From: JAJKIP01 sp040509055
GTDB lineage: Bacteria; Bacteroidota; Bacteroidia; Chitinophagales; Chitinophagaceae
Assembly (NCBI GenBank): GCA_040509055.1
Contig: JBEVLT010000479.1
Coordinates: 1-5,439, forward strand
DNA length: 5,439 bases
Direction of reading: 5' to 3'
Shown here piece after piece: positions 1-5,439 of the stretch. The translations under genes and the position numbers were made by a program. Below the pieces are notes generated by a model. That model worked only from the letters and a program-made list of their open reading frames with translations. It had not been told where the DNA came from and did no database searches. Position 1 is the first letter of the stretch; every line of letters starts with the position of its first letter.

Positions 1-433
1 GGTGGGTGTACATGCCGGTGCTTACATGCGTATTTCCCTGCTGCGACTGTCCCTGCAGCCGGAACTGCTGGTGTCTACCCAGGGAGCCAAACTGGAAGAC
101 GGGGCGGGCAATGAGCAAAACTGGCGGATCACCTATGCTAATATTCCCGTGATGCTGCAATACCGGTTCGGGCTGGGTCTCTATGGCGAGATCGGGCCGC
201 AGTTCGGATTCAGGATCAGCGACAATATCGAAGACCAGACTGCTGAAGACTTTGTAAAAAAGATGGACCTTTCTGCAGCTATCGGGTTTGGCCTTCGCAC
301 CAAGGCCGGGCTGGGTGTGGGAGCGCGGTACACGGCCGGGCTTTCCAAAGTAGGCGATTTCGAGCCTGCCGGCGGCATCGATCCTGACTTTAAAAACGGG
401 GTGGCGCAGCTGAGTCTGTATATTCCCCTGTAA
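1..433 (+). CDS. Outer-membrane beta-barrel protein (PorT/OMP_b-brl_2-like), 3' part only
   Basis: This is the C-terminal 143 codons of a gene whose start lies before the window; the reading frame begins at base 2. The residues show alternating hydrophobic/polar strands with short turns, as in small Bacteroidota outer-membrane barrels of the PorT-like OMP_b-brl_2 family. Typical pieces are SLQPELLVSTQGAKL, then YANIPVMLQYRFG, then LYGEIGPQFGFRIS, then LGVGARYTAGLSKVG, and a last strand VAQLSLYIPL at the C-terminus. About six strands are visible. The missing N-terminal part should hold the signal peptide and first strands. Two in-frame stops follow each other (TAA 431-433, TGA 434-436). The next gene converges from the other strand after 27 bases, and I see no GC-rich hairpin with a T-run in that gap. 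A role as a passive or structural outer-membrane protein is inferred from the fold; substrate and partners are unknown. The family call is fairly secure, the specific function is not. Confidence 0.8.
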   Translation, partial: VGVHAGAYMRISLLRLSLQPELLVSTQGAKLEDGAGNEQNWRITYANIPVMLQYRFGLGLYGEIGPQFGFRISDNIEDQTAEDFVKKMDLSAAIGFGLRTKAGLGVGARYTAGLSKVGDFEPAGGIDPDFKNGVAQLSLYIPL

Positions 434-460
434 TGATAAGACGCATACTCATACAGCTGC

Positions 461-1774
461 TTAAAATGCGGACAGGGCTGTAGCCGGCTGCTGCGGCTGT
501 ATGGTTGCGATTTTGTACGATACCCTGATGCCCCGGTTGGTGTCTTTGATCCTGCGCGTGGAGGAGGTATTGGGCGCCAGGTTATCAAACTGCACATATT
601 CCGTCCTGAATGGTTCTTCGTTGGGCTTTAAATACTGCAATTCAACCAGCACCTTTTCCAGTTTGTGTTTTGAATCGTTGGTAACGGTAAGCTCCAGGTT
701 GCGGATACCGCCAAATGCCACACGCGTGTAATCGTTGGTGCTCACCGATACCTGGCCGGCGAACGCGCCGGCAGCGGCTTCGGGTTTGTTCTTTACGATC
801 ACCGGTGCCGGTTTTTGTTCTTCCTTGTCGTCCCTAACCTGTCGGTTTCTCTCCCCGTTCAGGGCATTGACATCTGCTCGTTTGATGGCGGGAGGATCGC
901 CGGGTAATGCAGCCGGCGGAGACGTGCCGGGGACTGCTTCACCGGTCATGCTACCGGGCAGGGCTGACTGCAGCTTTAGTTGCTGCATTACCTGTTTTTG
1001 AGGTCCGGTCACGAGAGGGGTTTCAGGTTGCAGCAAGCCCGGGCGGACGGTTTCCTTTGATAACAATTGCCCGGTTTCGACCGGTGCTTCCGATACAGGA
1101 GTCATTGTGATAGCCGAATCCTGTGCACGGGTTTCGGGGGCAGGCAGGGGAGCCGTCAGTGCGGCCTGGGTTACCGGCTTATCGCCGGAGCGCGGGCGGA
1201 AAAGAAACCCGGCCAGTACGCCGGTCGTAATCAATCCGCCAATCACGGCCGCTTTTTTCAGGCCGGCCAGCCAGAAGCTTTTGCGGGCCAGCTTGTTTTT
1301 ACGGTCCTGCAGCGTCCGGGCATACCGGCTGCTGATATCTTCGAGCGAATTGCTTTGGTTCACCCTGGCGGCAGCAGGATTTTCCGAAACCACGATGACG
1401 GGAACCGGTGGGGCAGCATCGGGTGGCGGCGGAGCCTGCCGCTGGCCGGGAAGCGTGACGAAAACGGATTTTTTGGGTAGGTAGGGCTCGTATTTTTTTT
1501 CTACGGGTGGCGTTGCTGCTGGTACAGGTGGTGGCGCTGGTGTGGCCGGGAGAGCTGTTCCCGGCTCCTTTTTTTTGAAAAAGCGGTCGTAAGGCTGTTC
1601 TTCTACTATGGGAGCATGCGGCTTCAGTTCTTCTATCTCGCTTGGGTAACGCCAGGCGGCGCTTTTGCCCTGCACCCACACCAAGTCATACGGTTTCAAT
1701 CCCTGTTTGACCAGGTCTGCGAATTCATGGGGACCGCTCTCTTTGTTATTCCGCAACAGTAGGTAACTGGCCAT
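461..1774 (-). CDS. GYF_2 (DUF4339) domain membrane protein with proline-rich linker and C-terminal beta domain
   Basis: A 437-residue protein of unknown function. Residues 2-52 form a GYF_2-like domain: SYLLLRNNKESGP, then GLKPYDLVWVQGKSAAWRYP, with the conserved Gly-Pro and two Trp. Residues about 74-127 are a proline/alanine-rich linker with runs such as PAPPPVP and APPPPDAAPPVP. A charged helix (143-167, basic at its end) leads into one hydrophobic segment at about 174-192 (AAVIGGLITTGVLAGFLF). A low-complexity Pro/Ala/Gln stretch follows to about 335. The last 100 residues are beta-rich (LELTVTNDSKHKLEKVLVEL, then VQFDNLAPNTSSTRRI), resembling an Ig-like/FxLyD-type fold. The inferred topology is GYF domain inside, beta domain in the periplasm. 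ATG at 1774 is chosen because the domain starts right there; a GTG at 1798 would add only eight unrelated residues. There is no Shine-Dalgarno site, as is usual in Bacteroidota. The gene is convergent with the barrel gene and divergent from gyrA, so it is probably monocistronic. Two A8 tracts lie in the linker region (see the recoding candidate). GYF domains in eukaryotes bind proline-rich peptides; whether this one does is unknown. Confidence 0.85.
   Translation of the reverse strand: MASYLLLRNNKESGPHEFADLVKQGLKPYDLVWVQGKSAAWRYPSEIEELKPHAPIVEEQPYDRFFKKKEPGTALPATPAPPPVPAATPPVEKKYEPYLPKKSVFVTLPGQRQAPPPPDAAPPVPVIVVSENPAAARVNQSNSLEDISSRYARTLQDRKNKLARKSFWLAGLKKAAVIGGLITTGVLAGFLFRPRSGDKPVTQAALTAPLPAPETRAQDSAITMTPVSEAPVETGQLLSKETVRPGLLQPETPLVTGPQKQVMQQLKLQSALPGSMTGEAVPGTSPPAALPGDPPAIKRADVNALNGERNRQVRDDKEEQKPAPVIVKNKPEAAAGAFAGQVSVSTNDYTRVAFGGIRNLELTVTNDSKHKLEKVLVELQYLKPNEEPFRTEYVQFDNLAPNTSSTRRIKDTNRGIRVSYKIATIQPQQPATALSAF
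1545..1576 (-). other. Candidate -1 recoding site: A8G slippery run plus 7-bp hairpin inside the GYF_2 gene
   Basis: On the minus strand the codons AAA AAA AAG (1576-1568) contain A AAA AAG in the correct phase, the same heptamer as the E. coli dnaX frameshift site. Two bases later begins a perfect inverted repeat, GCCGGGA (1565-1559) and TCCCGGC (1551-1545), with a 7-base loop. The -1 frame is open from here to a TAA at 1301-1299. A shift would give about 69 normal residues plus 89 Ser/Thr/Arg-rich residues and would lose the membrane helix. The 2-base spacer is shorter than the usual 5-9, and GC-rich genes often have open alternative frames, so this is only a candidate. Confidence 0.25.
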
Positions 1775-1804
1775 CGTGCACGTTTTGGGTAAATACACCC
1801 TAAC

Positions 1805-1812
1805 GAAAAATA
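1805..1812 (-). promoter_or_regulatory. Weak candidate -7 box for the GYF_2 gene
   Basis: Read on the minus strand the bases are TATTTTTC, one mismatch from the Bacteroidota -7 consensus TAnnTTTG (C in place of the final G). It would place the transcription start near 1798, leaving a leader of about 25 bases before the ATG at 1774. No TTG sits at the expected -33 distance. A second near match, TACACTTG, lies at 1828-1821. Neither is convincing alone. Confidence 0.2.
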
Positions 1813-1890
1813 TGTGCCGCCAAGTGTAAAAGGGATGTTATAAAACCCGGCTGCTGCCTATTTGTCCGCAATTCACAGCGGTGGAAAAAT

Positions 1891-1907
1891 AGGCTAAAAA
1901 TCAGCCT
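1891..1907. repeat. Short inverted repeat in the GYF_2/gyrA divergent region
   Basis: AGGCT (1891-1895) and AGCCT (1903-1907) are perfectly complementary around a 7-base A/T-rich loop. On the minus strand the stem is followed by ATTTTT (1890-1885), so it faintly resembles an intrinsic terminator for transcription heading toward the GYF_2 gene. The 5-bp stem is short. It could block antisense transcription out of gyrA, or it could be chance. Confidence 0.2.
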
Positions 1908-1938
1908 GAGGCGGTGCGGTTTTCCATTGTAAAAAGGG

Positions 1939-1946
1939 TAAATTTG
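1939..1946 (+). promoter_or_regulatory. Probable gyrA promoter, Bacteroidota -7 box TAAATTTG
   Basis: TAAATTTG matches the Bacteroidota housekeeping-sigma -7 consensus TAnnTTTG at every fixed position and is followed by CAGG. The -33 element (TTG) is weak: the nearest candidate at a suitable distance is GTG at 1914-1916, with a 22-base spacer. The predicted start is near 1953, giving a gyrA leader of roughly 95 bases. The box sits in the only intergenic space ahead of gyrA and points the right way. Confidence 0.55.
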
Positions 1947-1977
1947 CAGGCTTTGTGTACTCCGTTTCCAAAGGCTG

Positions 1978-1995
1978 CCCGGCGAATGGACCGGG
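1978..1995 (+). other. Small hairpin in the gyrA leader
   Basis: CCCGG (1978-1982) and CCGGG (1991-1995) can pair around an 8-base loop that contains an ATG. It lies in the predicted gyrA 5' leader just upstream of the 16-codon leader frame. The stem is only 5 bp but all G-C. No known riboswitch or leader family is recognised, and a regulatory role is speculation. Confidence 0.2.
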
Positions 1996-2046
1996 ATGAT
2001 TGCAAACAACAGCGACGAATCTCATTACAGACAAGAAAAACAGTAA
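1996..2046 (+). other. 16-codon leader reading frame ending at the gyrA start
   Basis: ATG at 1996 opens a frame reading MIANNSDESHYRQEKQ that stops with TAA at 2044-2046, directly touching the gyrA ATG at 2047 and in the same frame. It lies wholly within the predicted leader, just after the small hairpin. Adjacent stop and start codons are an arrangement that permits translational coupling. There is no ribosome binding site to support it and the peptide is not recognised, so it may be chance. Confidence 0.15.
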
Positions 2047-4650
2047 ATGGAAGAAAATTTTCAACCCGAAGAAACGAACGATATTAACCGGATTATCCCC
2101 GTCAACATCGAAGAGCAAATGAAGACCGCCTACATTGATTACTCGATGTCGGTGATCGTGGGGCGCGCCCTGCCGGATGTACGCGACGGGCTGAAACCGG
2201 TACACCGCCGCATCCTGTTTGCGATGAACGAGCTGGGGCTGCACTACAACAAGGCGTACAAGAAATCGGCCCGTGTGGTAGGAGAGGTGCTGGGTAAGTA
2301 TCACCCGCACGGCGATATGTCGGTATACGATGCCATGGTACGGATGGCGCAGGAATGGAGCATGCGCTATACCATGGTGGACGGGCAGGGCAACTTCGGC
2401 AACCAGGATGGCGACGGACCTGCGGCCATGCGGTATACCGAAGTAAGGCTGGAGCGGCTGGCCGAGCACATGCTCGACGATATCGAGAAGGATACGGTGG
2501 ACTTCCAGCTGAACTTCGATGATTCGGAGCGCGAACCTTCTATTCTTCCCACACGGGTGCCGCAACTATTGATCAACGGATCGAGCGGGATTGCCGTAGG
2601 CATGGCGACCAATATCATGCCGCACAACCTGAGCGAAGTGATCGATGGCTGCATCGCTTATATCGACAACCGCGAAATCAGCGTGGATGAACTGATGCTC
2701 CACGTAAAAGCCCCGGATTTTCCCACGGGTGGCATCATCTATGGCATGGAAGGCGTAAAGGCCGGCATGTATTCCGGCCGCGGCCGGGTGGTATTGCGCG
2801 GCAAGCTGCACGTGGAGGCCAAGCCCAGCGGGCGCGAGCAGATCATCATTACCGAAGTGCCGTACCAGGTAAACCGGGATGCGCTGACCAACCGCATCGG
2901 CGAACTGGTGAATGAAAAAGTGGTTGAAGGCATTGCCCACGTAAACAATGAATCGAACAATAAAGAAGGAACCCGCGTGGTCATCGACCTCAAGCGGGAT
3001 GGCGTGGCCAACGTGATCATCAACCAGCTGTACAAATACACCGAGCTGCAGACCTCTTACGGCATCAACAACGTGGCGATCGTGAAAGGAAGACCGCGTA
3101 CGCTGAACCTGAAGGATATGCTCAGCGAGTTCGTGGAGTTTCGCCACGAAGTGGTGGTGCGCCGCACGCAGTTCGAACTCCGGGAGGCCGAAAAGCGGGC
3201 ACATATCCTGCTGGGCTACCTGATCGCACTGGATCACCTGGACGAAGTGATCGCGCTGATCCGCCGCTCGGCCACACCGGATGCCGCCAAAGATAACCTG
3301 GTGAACGCCGGCTGGGGCCTGGACGAGATACAGGCCAAAGCTATCCTGGAGCTGCGCCTGCAGCGGCTGACCGGCATGGAGCGAGACAAGATCAGGGAGG
3401 AATACGATGAGCTGATGAAAGTGATCGCTCACCTGAAGGAACTGCTGGCCAACGAAGGCATGCGGTTCGATGTGATCAAGACCGAATTGCTGGAGATAAA
3501 AGAAAAATTCGGCGACGCCCGTAAAACGGAGATCACCTACCTGGACAACGAGGTAAGCATAAAGGACCTGATCAAGGAAGAAGATGTGGTGATCACTATC
3601 TCGCACCTGGGCTACATCAAACGCACGCCGGCCGACGAGTACAGGGCGCAGCGCCGCGGCGGCCGCGGGGTGATGGGCGGACGCACCAGGGATGAAGATT
3701 TTATCGAGCACCTGTTCGTGGCTTCCACGCATCATACCATGCTGTTCTTTACAGAGAAAGGCCGGTGCTACTGGCTGAACGTATACCAGATACCCGAGGG
3801 CGAAAAGACCGGCAAGGGCAGGGCCATCCAAAACCTGATCCAGCTGCCTCCCGGCGATAAGGTACGGGCGATCATCGACGTAAAGGACCTGAAGGACGAG
3901 GCATTCGTTCAATCGCATAATATCGTACTTTGTACCAAGAAAGGGATCATCAAGAAAACCGAGCTGGCCGATTTCAGCCGGCCCAGGCAAAGCGGCGTCA
4001 ATGCCATCACCATCATGGAAGGCGATGAGCTGCTGGAGGCTAAAATGACCGATGGCAACTGTGAAGTAATGATGGGTGTGCAGAGCGGACGTGCCATCCG
4101 TTTTTCTGAAGGAAAAGTAAGAACGACCGGCCGGGGCGCTATTGGCGTGGCCGGCATAGAGGTGGATGGTGCGAACGATGAAGTGGTGGGCCTGATCTGT
4201 GTAAATCCGGAGACCGATGCATCAAGGACAGTGCTGGTGGTGAGCGAGAAAGGATTTGGAAAAAGAACGCCTATCAGCGAGTATCGCTATACCAACCGGG
4301 GCGGCAAAGGTGTGAAAACCATCAGTGTAACGGAAAAGACCGGCAACCTGGTGGGTATACTGGATGTGGAGGAGACGGAAGACCTGATCATCACCTGCAA
4401 AAGCGGCGTGACCATCCGGATGAAGGTAGCCGACATCAGCGAGCAGGGAAGAGCCACGCAAGGCGTCAAACTGATACGGCTGGACGAAGGAGATGAGATC
4501 GCTGCCATTACCCGCGTGGAATACCAGGAGCAAAACGAGAATGGCAATGCGGCCGGTAACGGGGACGCCCCGGCAGCCGCAGCAGGAGGCGACGCAACGG
4601 AAACGGGAGAAAATCCATCTCAGGAGAGTGACCTGCCGGCGTCTGAGTAA
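2047..4650 (+). CDS. gyrA: DNA gyrase subunit A
   Basis: This is the breakage-reunion subunit of DNA gyrase (GyrA2GyrB2), which introduces negative supercoils using ATP hydrolysed by GyrB. At 867 residues it is close to E. coli GyrA (875), with E. coli numbering offset by +8 in the N-terminal part. Active-site residues are present: catalytic Tyr130 with Arg129 in AAMRYTE, plus Arg40, Lys50, His53, Arg54, Arg55, His86 and His88. The DNA-bending isoleucine is Ile182 in GSSGIAVGM. The C-terminal pinwheel (about 505-825) opens with the GyrA box QRRGGRG at 535-541, which identifies GyrA rather than ParC, and shows six box-like loops, so six blades. An acidic Gly/Ala/Glu-rich tail (826-867) ends the protein. 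The start is fixed by an in-frame TAA immediately upstream (2044-2046). The leader is A-rich with no Shine-Dalgarno site. In the quinolone-resistance region, Met91 replaces the usual Ser83 while Asp95 keeps the Asp87 position. A TAAATTTG promoter box lies about 100 bases upstream. Confidence 0.98.
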   Translation: MEENFQPEETNDINRIIPVNIEEQMKTAYIDYSMSVIVGRALPDVRDGLKPVHRRILFAMNELGLHYNKAYKKSARVVGEVLGKYHPHGDMSVYDAMVRMAQEWSMRYTMVDGQGNFGNQDGDGPAAMRYTEVRLERLAEHMLDDIEKDTVDFQLNFDDSEREPSILPTRVPQLLINGSSGIAVGMATNIMPHNLSEVIDGCIAYIDNREISVDELMLHVKAPDFPTGGIIYGMEGVKAGMYSGRGRVVLRGKLHVEAKPSGREQIIITEVPYQVNRDALTNRIGELVNEKVVEGIAHVNNESNNKEGTRVVIDLKRDGVANVIINQLYKYTELQTSYGINNVAIVKGRPRTLNLKDMLSEFVEFRHEVVVRRTQFELREAEKRAHILLGYLIALDHLDEVIALIRRSATPDAAKDNLVNAGWGLDEIQAKAILELRLQRLTGMERDKIREEYDELMKVIAHLKELLANEGMRFDVIKTELLEIKEKFGDARKTEITYLDNEVSIKDLIKEEDVVITISHLGYIKRTPADEYRAQRRGGRGVMGGRTRDEDFIEHLFVASTHHTMLFFTEKGRCYWLNVYQIPEGEKTGKGRAIQNLIQLPPGDKVRAIIDVKDLKDEAFVQSHNIVLCTKKGIIKKTELADFSRPRQSGVNAITIMEGDELLEAKMTDGNCEVMMGVQSGRAIRFSEGKVRTTGRGAIGVAGIEVDGANDEVVGLICVNPETDASRTVLVVSEKGFGKRTPISEYRYTNRGGKGVKTISVTEKTGNLVGILDVEETEDLIITCKSGVTIRMKVADISEQGRATQGVKLIRLDEGDEIAAITRVEYQEQNENGNAAGNGDAPAAAAGGDATETGENPSQESDLPASE

Positions 4651-4680
4651 TTTGCGTTCTTTAAAATTCAAATAATCCCG

Positions 4681-4715
4681 CCGGACGGCTCTGCGCCAGG
4701 TTGCGCAACCGCCGG
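4681..4715 (+). other. Imperfect stem-loop between gyrA and the TPR-like gene
   Basis: CCGG-A-CGG (4681-4688) can pair with CCGCCGG (4709-4715) with one bulged A. Above it TGCGC (4692-4696) pairs with GCGCA (4703-4707) around a 6-base loop. This gives about 12 base pairs separated by an internal bulge. The segment also contains the 12-base palindrome GGTTGCGCAACC (4699-4710). It is followed by TAAGAATCAGG, not a T-run, so it is not a standard intrinsic terminator. It could be a weak terminator, an RNA-processing or stability element, or a protein site. The rest of the 97-base gap is A/T-rich with no full TAnnTTTG box. Confidence 0.35.
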
Positions 4716-4747
4716 TAAGAATCAGGTAAAAATTAAAAAAAGTACTG

Positions 4748-5439
4748 ATGAAAAAAACCGTTTTCCTCGTAACGATGCTTGTGCTCGCATTGTTTGTCAA
4801 GGCCCAGAATTACAAGGACATCAGCGATAAGTTGTTGCTGAACCAATACAAGCAGGCCAGGGAAGAGCTTGATAAAAGAATGACCAATGCCAAGTTCATT
4901 TCCAAGGCGGATGCTTATATCCTGAAAACGGCTATTTATGCCGGCCTGTCCCTGGATACAACCAACCCGCAGCGGGAGCAGATGCTCAGCGATGCAGAAG
5001 CTGCATTTCAGAAATACAAGGAGATGGACGGCCCGGCTTATCCGCTGGTGAAAGACCTGGTGTATAAAAACGGCCCGGTAAACCTGTATTCCGCCCTGTT
5101 CGCCAAAGCATACAAGGACTATGAGACCTCCCGCTGGGAGTCTTCGTTCCAGACTTTTAAAAAGGTGGCCGAAATATCGGATGTGCTGGCCGCTAACCAG
5201 CTGCTGAGCTCACCGGTAGATACCACGGTGCTGATCCTGACGGCGTATACGGCAGAAAACAGCAATCATAAGGATGAAGCTGCGAAATATTATACACGCC
5301 TGGCCGAACATAAAGTGGCAGGAGCGAGTAACGAATTCATCTACCGTTTCCTGGTGCTGCACAGCTTCCAGACCAACGATTTGTCCTCGTTTGAAAAATA
5401 CAAAGCGATCGGCAAGCAACTCTATCCCAACAGCGAATA
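4748..5439 (+). CDS. Exported TPR-like helical repeat protein, 5' part only
   Basis: The first 230 codons plus two bases of a gene that continues beyond the window. Residues 1-19 form a clear Sec signal peptide: basic MKKT, a hydrophobic core VFLVTMLVLALF, and a V-K-A cleavage site that would leave Gln20 first. The rest is almost all amphipathic helix with TPR-like spacing. Candidate helix pairs are 29-70 (NQYKQAREELDKRM, then ADAYILKTAIYAGLSLD), 112-145 (LFAKAYKDYETSRWESSFQT, then FKKVAEI), 160-188 (ILTAYTAENSNHKDEAAKYY, then TRLAEH) and 197-225. The repeats are divergent, so the TPR call is structural rather than a strong motif match. No lipobox cysteine is present, so a periplasmic or secreted protein is inferred. 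ATG 4748 is the only sensible start: the signal peptide begins there and an in-frame TAA lies at 4727-4729. The leader is A-rich without a Shine-Dalgarno site. It may be cotranscribed with gyrA, 97 bases upstream. I recall TPR-protein genes next to gyrA in other Bacteroidota, but could not check this. Function unknown. Confidence 0.85.
   Translation, partial: MKKTVFLVTMLVLALFVKAQNYKDISDKLLLNQYKQAREELDKRMTNAKFISKADAYILKTAIYAGLSLDTTNPQREQMLSDAEAAFQKYKEMDGPAYPLVKDLVYKNGPVNLYSALFAKAYKDYETSRWESSFQTFKKVAEISDVLAANQLLSSPVDTTVLILTAYTAENSNHKDEAAKYYTRLAEHKVAGASNEFIYRFLVLHSFQTNDLSSFEKYKAIGKQLYPNSE

Noticed and set aside
434..460. A bidirectional terminator between the convergent genes
   Set aside because: The 27-base gap has no stem with a T-run. 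A small AGCCG/CGGCT stem at 482-498 lies inside the GYF_2 coding region and has no T-tract.
1067..1484. Two plus-strand open frames (1067-1480 and 1107-1484) opposite the GYF_2 gene
   Set aside because: They lie antisense to the low-complexity part of the GYF_2 gene, and their composition is explained by the opposite-strand codons.
1775..1798. GTG start at 1798 for the GYF_2 gene
   Set aside because: It adds only MYLPKTCT before the ATG where the conserved domain begins, and it lies within a small GGGT/ACCC inverted repeat near the predicted transcript start.
1986..2087. A 33-codon out-of-frame ORF overlapping the first 41 bases of gyrA
   Set aside because: A very basic peptide produced by an A-rich leader, with no ribosome binding site. 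The in-frame 16-codon frame is the more interesting of the two.
1894..2565. A 223-codon minus-strand open frame across the gyrA start and upstream region
   Set aside because: Mostly antisense to conserved gyrA codons, with His/Val/Arg-rich composition and no recognisable features. The intergenic part contains the gyrA promoter box instead.
2566..3990. A 474-codon open frame on the minus strand inside gyrA
   Set aside because: It is fully antisense to a certain gyrA, is His/Val/Gln-rich with no domain pattern, and is the expected shadow of biased codon use in GC-rich DNA.
4648..4654. TAATTTG at the gyrA stop as a promoter for the TPR-like gene
   Set aside because: It is one base short of TAnnTTTG spacing and overlaps the gyrA stop codon, with no supporting -33 element checked as convincing.
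4222..4800. A 192-codon minus-strand open frame over the gyrA 3' end and the next gene's start
   Set aside because: It runs antisense to the GyrA C-terminal blades and to the signal peptide of the TPR-like gene, and shows no coherent domain.
1..5439. Mobile elements, CRISPR arrays, tRNA, rRNA or a defence system
   Set aside because: No transposase or nuclease motifs, spaced repeats, terminal inverted repeats or tRNA-like folds were seen, and base composition is even across the genes.

Overview
The window looks like an ordinary chromosomal segment from a member of the Bacteroidota, most likely family Chitinophagaceae. The reasons are a GyrA of Bacteroidota type, a PorT-like outer-membrane beta-barrel, a GYF_2 (DUF4339) membrane protein of a kind I associate with Chitinophagaceae, starts preceded by A-rich leaders rather than Shine-Dalgarno sites, and a TAnnTTTG-type promoter box ahead of gyrA. 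The coding DNA is fairly GC-rich for this phylum. Family assignment rests on remembered protein features, not on a search.

Layout from left to right. Bases 1-433 (+) are the 3' end of an outer-membrane beta-barrel gene. After a 27-base gap comes a convergent gene, 461-1774 (-), for a 437-residue protein with an N-terminal GYF_2 domain, a proline-rich linker, one membrane helix and a C-terminal beta-rich domain. Bases 1775-2046 form a divergent intergenic region holding the probable gyrA promoter, two small inverted repeats and a 16-codon reading frame that ends exactly at the gyrA start. Bases 2047-4650 (+) are a complete gyrA. After 97 bases containing an imperfect stem-loop, bases 4748-5439 (+) begin a gene for an exported, helical, TPR-like protein that runs off the window.

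How the genes relate. GyrA pairs with GyrB (not in the window) to form DNA gyrase. The TPR-like gene downstream may share the gyrA transcript, although a stem-loop lies between them. The barrel and the GYF_2 protein are envelope proteins with no visible functional tie to gyrase. There is no mobile element, CRISPR array, tRNA or rRNA.

I found no clear new multi-gene system. The points most worth checking are: a methionine at the GyrA position that is Ser83 in E. coli; a dnaX-like slippery heptamer followed by a perfect 7-bp hairpin inside the GYF_2 gene, leading into an open -1 frame that ends before the membrane helix; the GYF_2 protein carrying its own proline-rich segment; and the short leader frame abutting gyrA.
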